A stretch of DNA of 64,000 nucleotides from Sphingomonas xanthus (GTDB taxonomy: Bacteria; Pseudomonadota; Alphaproteobacteria; Sphingomonadales; Sphingomonadaceae), in contig NZ_CP041659.1 in NCBI RefSeq assembly GCF_007998985.1, positions 248,001 through 312,000 on the forward strand, in the 5' to 3' direction. The first letter of the stretch is position 1, and each line of letters begins with the position of its first letter. A model generated the notes under the pieces. The model was not told the DNA's origin and ran no database searches. It saw nothing but the letters and a program-made list of their open reading frames with translations. Position numbers and translations under genes: made by a program. Shown piece after piece: positions 24,497 to 35,493 of this stretch.

Positions 24497-25234
24497 GTGA
24501 CCGCCATTTTCGCCTCGGTCGCCGCGATGAGCCTGATCGTCGCCGTGCGCTACCTCGCGGTCAGCGGCGGCTTCGCCTGGCTGACCGCCCGGAGGCTCCC
24601 CACGCTCTATCGCGGCCGGACGCGCCAAGTGCGTCAGGAAATCGCCTGGTCGCTCGCCAGCGCCATCATTTACGGGGCCCCCGCGGGGCTGCTTGCCTGG
24701 GGCTGGCAGGCGCATGGATGGACCCGGGTCTATAGCGATGTTTCGACCTATCCGCTGTGGTGGCTTCCGGCGTCGGTGATCACCTACCTGCTGGCGCACG
24801 ACACATGGTTCTACTGGACCCACCGCTGGATGCATCGCCCGGCGATCTACAAACGCGCCCACGCCGTCCACCATGCCAGCCGCGAACCTACGGCCTGGGC
24901 GGCGATGAGCTTCCATCCCTGGGAGTCGCTGAGCGGCGCCGTGCTCATCCCGGCGCTAGTCCTGCTGGTCCCGATTCACTACGGAGCGCTGCTGGTCGTC
25001 CTTACCATCATGACCGTGATGGGGGTCACCAATCATATGGGCTGGGAGATGTTTCCGCGCTGGCTGGTCCGGGGACCGCTTGGAGAATGGCTGATCACCG
25101 CTAGCCACCATCAGAAGCATCACGAAAAATATCGCTGCAACTTCGGGCTTTATTTCAGGTTCTGGGACCGGCTTTGCCGAACCGACCGGGGATTGGGCCG
25201 CTTCGATCACGAGGCCGCAGCCCCCCAATCATAG
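24497..25234 (+). CDS. Fatty acid hydroxylase/sterol desaturase superfamily protein, CrtG candidate
   Basis: The 245-aa membrane protein starts at GTG 24497. Its di-iron histidine clusters are HDTWFYWTHRWMH (101-113), HAVHH (122-126) and ASHHQKHHEKY near the C-terminus. It is coupled to crtZ. Sphingomonads making nostoxanthin or caloxanthin carry crtG, a 2,2'-beta-ionone-ring hydroxylase, among their carotenoid genes. From location and superfamily I propose CrtG, acting on zeaxanthin. It could also be another lipid hydroxylase. Its last 80 bp overlap the 3' end of convergent crtB. Confidence 0.72.
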   Translation: MTAIFASVAAMSLIVAVRYLAVSGGFAWLTARRLPTLYRGRTRQVRQEIAWSLASAIIYGAPAGLLAWGWQAHGWTRVYSDVSTYPLWWLPASVITYLLAHDTWFYWTHRWMHRPAIYKRAHAVHHASREPTAWAAMSFHPWESLSGAVLIPALVLLVPIHYGALLVVLTIMTVMGVTNHMGWEMFPRWLVRGPLGEWLITASHHQKHHEKYRCNFGLYFRFWDRLCRTDRGLGRFDHEAAAPQS

Positions 25235-26087
25235 CCTCGACGAAGCTGGGGAGCAGGAAGCTAAGCTTGCGCATCTTGCCGATCGTCACCCGCTGGTCCC
25301 AGGCATCGGCGCCGAGCGCGGCGACCCGCCGTCCAATTGCACCGTAGATCCGCAGCGCCGTCAGCACGGCGAGCCGGGAGCGGAACGGCAGGGTGTCGAC
25401 GCCGAGCCGTGCACTCGCCTCATAATGCTTTGCCATCGAAACCAGCCGGGCAGTCATCGTGGCCAGCGCGGAGCGATGCTCAGGCGCCATGATGTTACTG
25501 GGCTCGATCCCCGCTTCCGCTAGCCAGTCCGCCGGCAGGTAGGATCGGCCGTTGGCGGCATCCTCCCCGATGTCGCGCGCGATGTTCGAAAGCTGGAAGG
25601 CGATGCCGAGGTCGGCGGCGCGGTCCAGCGTCTCTGAATCCTGGTCATTTACGCCCATGATGATCGCCATCATGCAGCCCACCGAGCCCGCGACATGGTA
25701 GCAATAGCGCGCTAGGTCGGCCTCGGTCCGCGGCCGCCATTCCTGCTCATCAAGCGTGAAGCCTTCGAGATGATCCTCGATCAGGCGCGTCGGTAACGGG
25801 CATTCGCTTGTCAGTTGTGCCAGCGACTGGAAAGCGATGCCGTCTCCCGGCTGACCCTCCGCGGCAAGGCGGCTCCGACTGCGCAGCAGGACGACGCTGC
25901 CCCGCTCGCCGCTTCCAAAGCCGAAATGCTGCCCGTCGGCGACATCGTCGCAATAGCGGCACCAGCAATAAAGCAGCCACGCGCGTTCGCGCGTTCGCTC
26001 ATCGAACAGACTGCTGGCGGCCCGAAACGACTTCGACCCACGCTGGATGGCTTCCTTGGCCCCGGCAACGATCGCCGCGCGGTTCAC
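25155..26087 (-). CDS. crtB: Phytoene synthase CrtB
   Basis: The 310-aa enzyme condenses two geranylgeranyl-PP molecules into phytoene. The first Asp-rich motif is YCDDVADG (46-52) and the second is SNIARDIGEDAANG (167-180), both binding diphosphate through Mg2+. It is the last gene of the crtY-crtI-crtB operon, with a 4-bp overlap to crtI. Its C-terminal 26 codons overlap the convergent hydroxylase gene. A GGPP synthase (crtE) is not in the window and must be elsewhere. Confidence 0.95.
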   Translation of the reverse strand: MNRAAIVAGAKEAIQRGSKSFRAASSLFDERTRERAWLLYCWCRYCDDVADGQHFGFGSGERGSVVLLRSRSRLAAEGQPGDGIAFQSLAQLTSECPLPTRLIEDHLEGFTLDEQEWRPRTEADLARYCYHVAGSVGCMMAIIMGVNDQDSETLDRAADLGIAFQLSNIARDIGEDAANGRSYLPADWLAEAGIEPSNIMAPEHRSALATMTARLVSMAKHYEASARLGVDTLPFRSRLAVLTALRIYGAIGRRVAALGADAWDQRVTIGKMRKLSFLLPSFVEAMIGGLRPRDRSGPIPGRFGKAGPRT

Positions 26088-27565
26088 TCGGCCAGATCCG
26101 CGATCATCAGGCCGGCAGTCGCCTTCGCGCTACCCACGACGCCTGGAATGCCGGCACCGGGATGGGTCCCAGCACCGACGAAATACAGGTTTGACAGAGT
26201 CGAATCCCGATTGTGCACGCGAAAATAGGCGCTTTGGGTTAATACCGGCTCCAGGCTAAACGCCGACCCGAGGTGAGACCGCAGTTCAGTTTCGAATTCC
26301 GCGGGTCCGAAATGGAAATGTCCGGTCAAATTGGCGCGCAACCCGGGCAGCAGGCGCTCTTCCAGCAGATCGATCAGCCGTTCGGCGAACGCCGGACCCT
26401 CGACCGCCCAGTCGATCGGCGCGTTGCCAAGGTGCGGGACGGGCGCCAGCGCGTAGAAGGTCGACTTGCCCGGCGGCGCCAGCGACGGGTCGGTGACGGT
26501 CGGGTGATGAACATAAAGCGCCGGGTCGGTCGGCAGTCCCGGTCCCTTGTAGATCTCGTCGAGCAAGCCCTTGTAGCGCGGGCCGAACAGGATGTTGTGA
26601 TGCGGAACGTCAGGCCAACTTCCCTCTGCGGCAAAGTGGAGCACGAACAGCGAAGGCGAATAGCGCTTTCGGCGAAGCCGGCGGGCAGCCGATCGCGCAG
26701 ACGGATGACCAAGCATTTCATAGGTCCGCAAGACGTCGGCGTTAGATACCACCGCGTCGAAATGCTCGCTCCACCCGGACGCCGTTCGCAGACTACTGAT
26801 ACGGTCTCCGTGGGCCTCCATTTCCTCGACCGGTTCGTTCAGCCGCAGAATCCCGCCCAGCCGTTCGAAATGGGCGACCATCCCGGCGACCAGACGATTG
26901 GTGCCGCCTTTGGCAAACCACACACCGCCGTCGCGTTCCAGCTTGTGAATCAGCGCATAAATGGCGCTGGTCGTCATCGGGTTGCCGCCAACTAGCAGCG
27001 TGTGGAAAGAAAAGGCCTGGCGAAGCTTCTCGTTGCGGACGAACCGAGACACCATGGCATAGACCGAGCGCCAGGCCTGATAACGCGCAAGCTGCGGCGC
27101 AGCATTCAGCATCGATTTGAAATCGAGGAAAGGAACGGCGCCAAGCTTGACATAGCCTTCCTCGAAAACGCCCGCAGAATATTTGAGGAAACGGCGATAC
27201 CCATCGACATCGCGGGGATCGAGCGCATGAATCTGCCGTTCCAGCCCTTCGTCGTCGTTGACATAATCAAAGGTCGAACCGTCGGGCCAGGACAGGCGGT
27301 AGAAAGGACTGACTGGCAGCAGTTCGACGTCGAGCGCCATGTCGCTTCCGCTCAGCGCCCAAAGTTCGCGCAGACAGTCTGGATCGGTGATCACCGTTGG
27401 ACCGGCATCGAAGATGTGGCCGTCCTTCTCCCAGTAATAGGCGCGTCCGCCGGGCCGGTCGCGCGCTTCGTAGATGACCGTCTTGATGCCCGCCGATTGC
27501 AGGCGGATCGCCAGCGCAAGTCCAGCGAACCCAGAACCGATGATCGCCGCGCGCCTGGTCATCAC
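26084..27565 (-). CDS. crtI: Phytoene desaturase CrtI
   Basis: The 493-aa FAD enzyme converts phytoene to lycopene in four desaturations. The dinucleotide-binding motif is IIGSGFAGLALAIRL near the N-terminus, followed by EARDRPGGRAYYWE. The C-terminal FAD block is LYFVGAGTHPGAGIPGVVGSA. Length is normal. It overlaps crtY by 4 bp and crtB by 4 bp, so the three are translated together. Confidence 0.96.
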   Translation of the reverse strand: MMTRRAAIIGSGFAGLALAIRLQSAGIKTVIYEARDRPGGRAYYWEKDGHIFDAGPTVITDPDCLRELWALSGSDMALDVELLPVSPFYRLSWPDGSTFDYVNDDEGLERQIHALDPRDVDGYRRFLKYSAGVFEEGYVKLGAVPFLDFKSMLNAAPQLARYQAWRSVYAMVSRFVRNEKLRQAFSFHTLLVGGNPMTTSAIYALIHKLERDGGVWFAKGGTNRLVAGMVAHFERLGGILRLNEPVEEMEAHGDRISSLRTASGWSEHFDAVVSNADVLRTYEMLGHPSARSAARRLRRKRYSPSLFVLHFAAEGSWPDVPHHNILFGPRYKGLLDEIYKGPGLPTDPALYVHHPTVTDPSLAPPGKSTFYALAPVPHLGNAPIDWAVEGPAFAERLIDLLEERLLPGLRANLTGHFHFGPAEFETELRSHLGSAFSLEPVLTQSAYFRVHNRDSTLSNLYFVGAGTHPGAGIPGVVGSAKATAGLMIADLAE

Positions 27566-28704
27566 TTTTTCCCCAACATCGCCGAAATTGCGCGGCCGAG
27601 CGCTACCGGCGGCCGGCCCGTCAGCACCCGCGCCTGGTCGAGCAGACCCAATCGCCCGGCGTAGAACCGGCCGATGAGCGCAGGTGGCAAACGATAGAAA
27701 TGCTCAAGCACCTTGTAGCGCTCTTCGGGGCGTGCGGCGCGGAACAACATGCGATTCAACCCTCGGAAAAATGCCCGTTGGCGCCATAATGCCTTCGCTC
27801 TCGCGCGCAGGAAACCGGCCAGCGGGGCGGAATGGAGTTCGGCCTGCGCGGCGATCAGGGCGGCGTTCGCCACCGCGTCCGGCAGGGAATAGCTGGTGGT
27901 CGGGTGGAAGAAGCCTGCGCGGACACCGATCCGGGGCAGGCCGTCGTCGGCCGGCCACAGGCGATCGAAGTCGCCTCCCATTATGACCGGCAACACGCCT
28001 TCCTCCTCGTCGATGACCTCCGCCTTGCCGGCGTCCAGCTGTCCTGCCGCCTGGTCTAGAGCCGCCTGCAGTCGCGGCCGGTCGATCACGGGCCGTTCGG
28101 AATAATAAGTATCCTCGATCAACAGGTCGGTGTCGCTGAACGGCAGGTAATAGAGGAAACGATAGCCGTCCTCCTGGACGACGGTTCCGTCCATGATCAC
28201 CGGGCGGGCTACACCATGAGGACGCGCAAACCGGTAGATTCGGCCCACGAACTTTTGCCAGCCGAGGTCCAGCGCATCGTTCTGGCCGGTTCCGCGCGCA
28301 TCGATGATCGCATCGCCCGCAAGCGACGTGCCGTCGGTGAGCCTGACCTGAGTAGGCTCGACCGCCGAGATTGCGGTGCCAAGCCGATAATTGTCGGGCT
28401 CAAGGCTGGCGACCATCATCTGGTGCAGGTCGGCGGACCGGATCGAGGAATAGCCGATGCCGAGCCTGCGCTTCCGCCGTGGAAAGCGGATGTCGTGGTC
28501 GGGCCAGCGATGGGTCTTGATGCCGTCGAGCACCCAGCGGGCGTCGGGCTCGATATCGGTATCGAAGAAGGACCAGGTATGATTGCCGCCAAAGCGGTCA
28601 CCCTGCTCGATGACCAGCAGTTCCATGTCCGGGCGGCGCCTGGCCAGCGCCAGCGCGGTCAGGCAGCCAGCTAGCCCGCCGCCGGCAATAATGACACGGT
28701 TCAT
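27562..28704 (-). CDS. crtY: Lycopene beta-cyclase CrtY
   Basis: The 380-aa flavoprotein cyclises lycopene to beta-carotene. The start at ATG 28704 (MNRVIIAGGGLAGC) is two codons inside a longer reading. It has the FAD motif GGGLAGCLTAL, then NHTWSFFD near residue 46, and the cyclase-type block FFHPTTSYSLPDAV. It is the first gene of the minus-strand crt operon. The 59-bp gap to the divergent DUF2141 gene must hold its promoter. Confidence 0.94.
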   Translation of the reverse strand: MNRVIIAGGGLAGCLTALALARRRPDMELLVIEQGDRFGGNHTWSFFDTDIEPDARWVLDGIKTHRWPDHDIRFPRRKRRLGIGYSSIRSADLHQMMVASLEPDNYRLGTAISAVEPTQVRLTDGTSLAGDAIIDARGTGQNDALDLGWQKFVGRIYRFARPHGVARPVIMDGTVVQEDGYRFLYYLPFSDTDLLIEDTYYSERPVIDRPRLQAALDQAAGQLDAGKAEVIDEEEGVLPVIMGGDFDRLWPADDGLPRIGVRAGFFHPTTSYSLPDAVANAALIAAQAELHSAPLAGFLRARAKALWRQRAFFRGLNRMLFRAARPEERYKVLEHFYRLPPALIGRFYAGRLGLLDQARVLTGRPPVALGRAISAMLGKK

Positions 28705-28763
28705 TCCCATCCAGGTAGGCTGCGCTTGGCGGAACTACACGGCGGCTGGTAGGAGATCAGACG

Positions 28764-29186
28764 ATGCGTACCATCCTGCCCCTTGCCTTCCTGTTGCTGA
28801 TCGCCGCCGACGATCCCACCGCGACCATTGAAATTAACGTGGAGGGACTGCGAAACGGCAAGGGACAACTGCACCTTTGCCTGACCCGCAACCCCGTGCA
28901 TTTTCCCAATTGCATCAAAGACCCTTCGGCACTGCGCCGGACGGTGCCCACGGCCGAGCACCAGTTTCGCCTGACCGGTGTTGCGCCGGGCCGCTATGCG
29001 GTGACCCTGGTTCACGATGAAAACTCCAACGCTCGGCTCGACATGTTCATGGGCATCCCGCGCGAAGGGTTCGGATTTTCGCGCAATCCGACGATACGCT
29101 TCGGTGCGCCGAAATTTGAATCCGTCGACATTGACCTCGCTCCCGGTTTCACCCGCGCGAGCGTGCGCATGCAATACCTCCTTTAG
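28764..29186 (+). CDS. DUF2141 secreted protein
   Basis: The 140-aa protein has a short N-terminal hydrophobic signal (MRTILPLAFLLLIAADD), so it is probably periplasmic. GKGQLHLCL, GRYAVTLVHDENSNARLD and GIPREGFGFSRNP are the DUF2141 pattern; the function of the family is unknown. In sphingomonads it is often found beside carotenoid genes. It is divergent from crtY with a 59-bp shared upstream region and good ribosome binding site AGGAGAT. Confidence 0.87.
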   Translation: MRTILPLAFLLLIAADDPTATIEINVEGLRNGKGQLHLCLTRNPVHFPNCIKDPSALRRTVPTAEHQFRLTGVAPGRYAVTLVHDENSNARLDMFMGIPREGFGFSRNPTIRFGAPKFESVDIDLAPGFTRASVRMQYLL

Positions 29187-29198
29187 GTGGTAGGAGTT

Positions 29199-29214
29199 CG
29201 CCCTTCTCAGGGCG
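29199..29214. terminator. Stem-loop between convergent genes
   Basis: CGCCCT-TCTC-AGGGCG forms a 6-bp stem with a 4-nt loop, followed on the plus strand by TTCGACTTTTCC. It lies between the DUF2141 stop and the convergent LOV-HTH stop. The stem is short, so this is a modest terminator call. Confidence 0.45.
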
Positions 29215-29229
29215 TTCGACTTTTCCTCT

Positions 29230-29874
29230 TCAATGATCGCCGGAGGTCGGTAGGTCCGCTTCCACCGCGATCCTGATCGCTTCCGCCGAACTGGCGACCC
29301 CGAGCGCATTGATCAGTCTTGCCCGGTGCATCTTCACGGTCTTCTCTTCGATCCCCAGGCGGATGCCAATCTGCTTGTTGCGAAATCCCGCCGCCATCAG
29401 CGACAAAACCTGTCGTAGCCGGGGCGTGAGGCCGTCGACCTGGTGACGGGCCCGGTTTTTGCGCAGCCCTCCTGCCCGGCCGTTTTCGCCGACTTCCATC
29501 TGCGATCCGATGAACATCGCCACCTCGCCGCGACCGTCGCGCACCGGCGCGACCATCACGGCGTTGCGAAACGGACTTCCGTCCTTGCGGTAGTTGAGCA
29601 GCTCGGCGACCGCGGGTTCACCCCGGTCAACGGCATCGCGCAGCACGGCTTGGGCCTTGGGATCCGTCGACGGCCCGGCGAGGAAACGGCAGTTGCGGCC
29701 GAGGATCTCTTGAACCTCGTAGCCGGTCAGCCGGGCGAAAGCCTCGTTGACGGCTACGATCGGATTGTCGGCCTGGCGCTTGTCGGTGACAACCGTGGGG
29801 ATCGGTGTGCGGTGAATCGCATCGAGCAATTGCTGAAATTCGCTTTCGTCCGCCTCTGCTACGTCTTTCGCCAT
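29230..29874 (-). CDS. LOV-domain blue-light regulator with LuxR-type HTH (EL222-like)
   Basis: The 214-aa protein joins an N-terminal LOV (PAS) domain to a C-terminal LuxR-type HTH. The flavin-adduct signature GRNCRFLAG places the photoactive cysteine at C62, with NEAFARLTGY before it and NYRKDGSPFRN after. The HTH block is LTPRLRQVLSLMAAG...NKQIGIRLGIEEKTVKMHRARL (about 149-190). Size and order match EL222 of Erythrobacter litoralis, a one-component blue-light transcription factor that dimerises on illumination and binds DNA. It sits beside the crt genes, so light control of carotenoid synthesis is a reasonable inference, but no binding site was identified. Confidence 0.92.
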   Translation of the reverse strand: MAKDVAEADESEFQQLLDAIHRTPIPTVVTDKRQADNPIVAVNEAFARLTGYEVQEILGRNCRFLAGPSTDPKAQAVLRDAVDRGEPAVAELLNYRKDGSPFRNAVMVAPVRDGRGEVAMFIGSQMEVGENGRAGGLRKNRARHQVDGLTPRLRQVLSLMAAGFRNKQIGIRLGIEEKTVKMHRARLINALGVASSAEAIRIAVEADLPTSGDH

Positions 29875-29898
29875 CTCGCGGCGCAGGATGGCATGCGA

Positions 29899-31845
<1,947 letters not shown>

Positions 31846-31937
31846 CGGGCCTCTCCTTGCTCATCCATTAGCTAAGCTGCCGTAGCGTCGGTGCAAAGCC
31901 CCTCGCGCCATCGGCCTGCCTCGGCTAGCACATTGGT

Positions 31938-32939
31938 ATGACCGTCCTAGTAACCGGAGCGGCCGGATTTATCGGATCGCATGTCGCCCTCGCCCTGCTC
32001 GATCGGGGCGAGCAAGTGATCGGCATCGACAATCTCAATGATTATTACGACCCGGCGCTCAAACAGGCGCGGCTCGACCGGGTCGCGGCCGCACATGGCA
32101 ATGGCTTCACCTTCGGCAAAGTCGACTTCGGGGACCAGGACGCGCTCAGCGAATTTGTGGCCGCGCACCGCTTCGACCGGATCGTTCATCTGGGCGCGCA
32201 GGCCGGCGTTCGCTACAGCCTGGTCGATCCGCAGGCCTATGTCCGCTCTAACCTGATGGGCCAGATCAACATGCTGGAGCTGGCACGGCACCGAGCGGTC
32301 GACCATTTCGTCTATGCCAGTTCCTCATCTGTCTATGGCGGCAATGACAGCCTTCCGTTTCGCGTCGAGGACCGCGTCGACCAGCCCATTTCGCTCTATG
32401 CCGCGACCAAGAAAGCCGACGAGCTGATGAGCGAAAGCTACGCCCACCTGTTCCGCCTGCCGATGACGGGCCTGCGCTTCTTTACGGTCTACGGCCCTTG
32501 GGGGCGCCCCGACATGGCGATGTGGTTGTTCGCCAAGGCGCTCATGGAAGGGCGTCCTTTGACCATCTTCAACAATGGCGAGATGCGCCGCGACTTCACC
32601 TATATCGATGATATCGTGAGCGGCATTGTTGCCTGCCTCGACGCTCCGCCGCGCGACGATGGCGAAACCAAGGCCGGCGGAAGCCGCAGTCCCCATGCCC
32701 TCTATAATATCGGCAATCATCGCTCCGAAGAGCTGATGCGCATGGTCGGTCTGATCGAGCAGGCAATGGGCCGCAAGGCGCAGATCGATTTCCAGCCAAT
32801 GCAGGCCGGCGACGTCAAGGATACGTTCGCCGACATCAGCGCGATCGAACGCGACCATAGTTTCCGGCCCAGAACGACGATCGACGAAGGCATTCCGCGC
32901 TTCGTCCAGTGGTTCAAACATTATCACCAGGTCGCCTGA
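31938..32939 (+). CDS. UDP-glucuronate 4-epimerase-like NAD-dependent epimerase
   Basis: The 333-aa short-chain dehydrogenase-fold protein has the NAD motif VTGAAGFIGSHVA, the specificity loop GIDNLNDYYDP, catalytic SSSSVYG and YAATKKADE (Tyr-x3-Lys), and RFFTVYGPWGRPDMA. These are typical of UDP-glucuronate/UDP-galacturonate 4-epimerases that feed surface polysaccharides. It is divergent from acs and 9 bp upstream of the nitronate monooxygenase gene, though a functional link is not obvious. Confidence 0.9.
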   Translation: MTVLVTGAAGFIGSHVALALLDRGEQVIGIDNLNDYYDPALKQARLDRVAAAHGNGFTFGKVDFGDQDALSEFVAAHRFDRIVHLGAQAGVRYSLVDPQAYVRSNLMGQINMLELARHRAVDHFVYASSSSVYGGNDSLPFRVEDRVDQPISLYAATKKADELMSESYAHLFRLPMTGLRFFTVYGPWGRPDMAMWLFAKALMEGRPLTIFNNGEMRRDFTYIDDIVSGIVACLDAPPRDDGETKAGGSRSPHALYNIGNHRSEELMRMVGLIEQAMGRKAQIDFQPMQAGDVKDTFADISAIERDHSFRPRTTIDEGIPRFVQWFKHYHQVA

Positions 32940-32948
32940 GGAGTCGCA

Positions 32949-33902
32949 ATGCCCCTTCCCGCCATATTCGATCGCCTGCGTCTTCCCGTCATCGGCGCGC
33001 CGCTTTTCATCGTCTCCAATCCCGACCTGGTGATTGCCCAGTGCAAGGCTGGCATCGTCGGCAGCTTTCCTGCGCTCAACGCCCGGCCGCAAAGCCAGCT
33101 CGACGAATGGCTGCACCAGATCAGCGAGGAGCTTGCTACCTATGATGCCGCCAATCCCGAAGCGCCATCGGCGCCTTTCGCGGTCAACCAGATCGTCCAC
33201 CGCTCAAATGACCGTTTCGAGGCCGATGTCGCGACCTGCGCCAAGTGGAAGGTCCCCTTGGTCATCACCTCGCTTGGCGCGCGCACCGAGCTCAATGACG
33301 CGGTCCATGGCTGGGGCGGCATCACCCTTCACGACATCATCGACGACCGTTTTGCCCGCAAGGCGATCGAAAAGGGCGCGGACGGGCTGATCGCGGTCGC
33401 GGCGGGTGCAGGTGGCCATGCCGGGCGATGGTCCCCCTTCGCCCTGATCCAGGAAATCCGCCGCTGGTTCGACGGACCGCTCGCCCTTTCGGGCGCAATC
33501 GCAACCGGCAATGCGGTGTTGGCCGCAAAAGCGATGGGGGCTGACTTCGCCTATATTGGCTCGCCTTTCATCGCCACCCACGAGGCGCGAGCGGCCGACG
33601 ACTATAAACAGGCCATCACCCAGGCCGGAGCCGCCGACATCATCACTTCGGCGCTGTTCACCGGGGTCAGCGGCAACTACCTGCGTGCCTCAGTGGTCGC
33701 CGCCGGGCTCGATCCCGACAACCTGCCGGCGCCCGGCCCCGAGGCGATGAATTTCCAGTCGGCAACCGGAGCCAAGGCGTGGCGCGATATCTGGGGGTCG
33801 GGCCAGGGGATTGGGGTCATCCGCGAGGTCACTTCCACTGCCGAGCTAGTCGCTCGCCTGTCATCGGAATATGATACGGTCCGCCGCGCGATCTGCGGCT
33901 AG
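32949..33902 (+). CDS. Nitronate monooxygenase
   Basis: The 317-aa FMN-dependent TIM-barrel protein belongs to the 2-nitropropane dioxygenase family and detoxifies alkyl nitronates such as propionate-3-nitronate. Features are the N-terminal RLPVIGAPLFIVSNPDLV, GADGLIAVAAGAGGHAG and the FMN phosphate-binding block GAIATGNAVLAAKAMGADFAYIGSPF. It overlaps the convergent thioesterase gene by 4 bp. It may be co-transcribed with the upstream epimerase gene. Confidence 0.9.
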   Translation: MPLPAIFDRLRLPVIGAPLFIVSNPDLVIAQCKAGIVGSFPALNARPQSQLDEWLHQISEELATYDAANPEAPSAPFAVNQIVHRSNDRFEADVATCAKWKVPLVITSLGARTELNDAVHGWGGITLHDIIDDRFARKAIEKGADGLIAVAAGAGGHAGRWSPFALIQEIRRWFDGPLALSGAIATGNAVLAAKAMGADFAYIGSPFIATHEARAADDYKQAITQAGAADIITSALFTGVSGNYLRASVVAAGLDPDNLPAPGPEAMNFQSATGAKAWRDIWGSGQGIGVIREVTSTAELVARLSSEYDTVRRAICG

Positions 33903-34333
33903 GCGATCGTCTCCAGCCTGGCCCGCCAAGAATCGGGAAGCGTGGTCGGACGCCGTTCCGTCCGGTCGACATAGACGTGGGTAAAATGACCCTGCGCGCT
34001 CGGCTCGTCCTGGTCGGGCGCGAAAACTCCCAGGCGGTAGGTCACGCTGGACCGGCCTAGCCGCTCGACGGCAATTCCCACCTCGACCTCGCCGGGAAAG
34101 TTCAGCGGCGCGAAATAGGAACAGCCCGTTGCGACGACGAGCCCGATCGGGTCGCCCTGTTCGATATCCAGCAGCCCCGTCTCTACCAGCCACCGGTTCA
34201 CCGCCGTATCGAACCATGCGTAATAGACGGTATTGTTGACATGGCCGTAGGCGTCATTGTCCGCCCAACGCATGCTGATCCGGTCGAACCAGCGATAGGA
34301 GGCCCGCGGCCGTGCGGACTCCCGGCTCACCAT
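33899..34333 (-). CDS. Acyl-CoA thioesterase, 4HBT/YbgC-like
   Basis: The 144-aa hot-dog-fold enzyme has the catalytic signature RWADNDAYGHVNNTVYYAWFD, in which the Asp before YGHVNN is the family nucleophile/base. It hydrolyses short or aromatic acyl-CoA thioesters. The substrate cannot be deduced. It overlaps the upstream alcohol dehydrogenase gene by 7 bp and is translated in the same operon. Confidence 0.9.
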   Translation of the reverse strand: MVSRESARPRASYRWFDRISMRWADNDAYGHVNNTVYYAWFDTAVNRWLVETGLLDIEQGDPIGLVVATGCSYFAPLNFPGEVEVGIAVERLGRSSVTYRLGVFAPDQDEPSAQGHFTHVYVDRTERRPTTLPDSWRARLETIA

Positions 34334-35475
34334 GCGGCCTCATACAGCCGCCGGGCATCCTGTTCATCGATGTGGCATGGATTGTTCACCAGCAGCCGGG
34401 TCTGCTTCATCGCTTCCCTTGCCAATGTCGGAATATCATCCAGGCTGATCCCATGGTCGCGCAAGCGCGGCTTCAGCCCGCTTGCCACGACCAGGCGATC
34501 GAGCCCGTCGATCAGCGCGGCGCAGCGCGCCTGGCTTCCCAGCGCTTCACAGTCCGCAACCAGCAGCGGTGCAAGCTCCGCATAAAGGTCCCGCGCGGCT
34601 TCGCTATTATGCTGCATCACAGTGCGCAGCATCAGCGCGTTGCTGAGGCCGTGCGGCAGGTGGTGGAGCCCGCCAAGCGGGTAGGCTAGCGCATGAACCC
34701 CCGCGACTGGTGCGTTGGCGAAAGCCAGGCCGGCGAGGTGCGCGCCTAGCAGCATCGCCGAGCGCGCATCGATATTGGCCGGATCGTCGATCGCGACCTG
34801 CAGATTGCCGGTCAGCAGCCGGAACGCCTCACGCGCAAGCGCGTCGGAGATCGGGTTCTTCAGCCGCGCGGAGGTGAAGGCCTCGACGGAATGCACGATC
34901 GCATCGATGCCGGTCGCCGCGGTCACCTCAGCGGGAAGCCCAAGCGTGAGGCCGGGATCAAGCGCCGCCCAATCGGCGGTCAGCGGCCGCGCATTGACCG
35001 CAAGTTTTATCCCGCCCTCGCAGGTGATCACCGAAATTGGTGTAGCCTCTGAGCCCGTGCCCGCCGTGGTCGGCACCAGCGCGAGCGGCAGCCCCACGCC
35101 GTCGGCGACGTCGACGCCCCAGATCGAGTCGAGATCGTCGCCCGAGCCGAGCAGATAGGCCGCAAGCTTGGCGACATCCATCGGACTGCCGCCGCCGAAG
35201 CCGACGACATGGGTTGCGCCGCCCTCTCGGCCACGCTCGACCGCCGCGAGCAAGGTGTCCCTGGAAGGATCGGCCTCGACCTCGTCGAATAGGATGATGT
35301 CGCGGCGCCCCGCCGCCTCCAGCGAAGCGCGGCAGGCATCGATCAGGCCCAGCCGGACGACCTGCTTGTCGCTGACCAACAGGCAGGGGCCTTCGGGCAG
35401 GAGGTCGGCAAGGCGGGCTGCGGATCCATCGCCGGAGAGGATTCTTGGACCCGGGTTGAATGTGAAGGGCCGCAT
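34327..35475 (-). CDS. Iron-containing alcohol dehydrogenase
   Basis: The 382-aa group III dehydrogenase has the NAD-binding GFGGGSPMDVAK at about 94-105. The metal-site region is HALAYPLGGLHHLPHG, with His residues spaced as in the family, plus VPTTAGTGSEATP. The substrate alcohol or aldehyde is unknown. The gene is coupled to the downstream thioesterase gene. Confidence 0.92.
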   Translation of the reverse strand: MRPFTFNPGPRILSGDGSAARLADLLPEGPCLLVSDKQVVRLGLIDACRASLEAAGRRDIILFDEVEADPSRDTLLAAVERGREGGATHVVGFGGGSPMDVAKLAAYLLGSGDDLDSIWGVDVADGVGLPLALVPTTAGTGSEATPISVITCEGGIKLAVNARPLTADWAALDPGLTLGLPAEVTAATGIDAIVHSVEAFTSARLKNPISDALAREAFRLLTGNLQVAIDDPANIDARSAMLLGAHLAGLAFANAPVAGVHALAYPLGGLHHLPHGLSNALMLRTVMQHNSEAARDLYAELAPLLVADCEALGSQARCAALIDGLDRLVVASGLKPRLRDHGISLDDIPTLAREAMKQTRLLVNNPCHIDEQDARRLYEAAW

Positions 35476-35493
35476 GGCGGCGACCCTAGCGAT

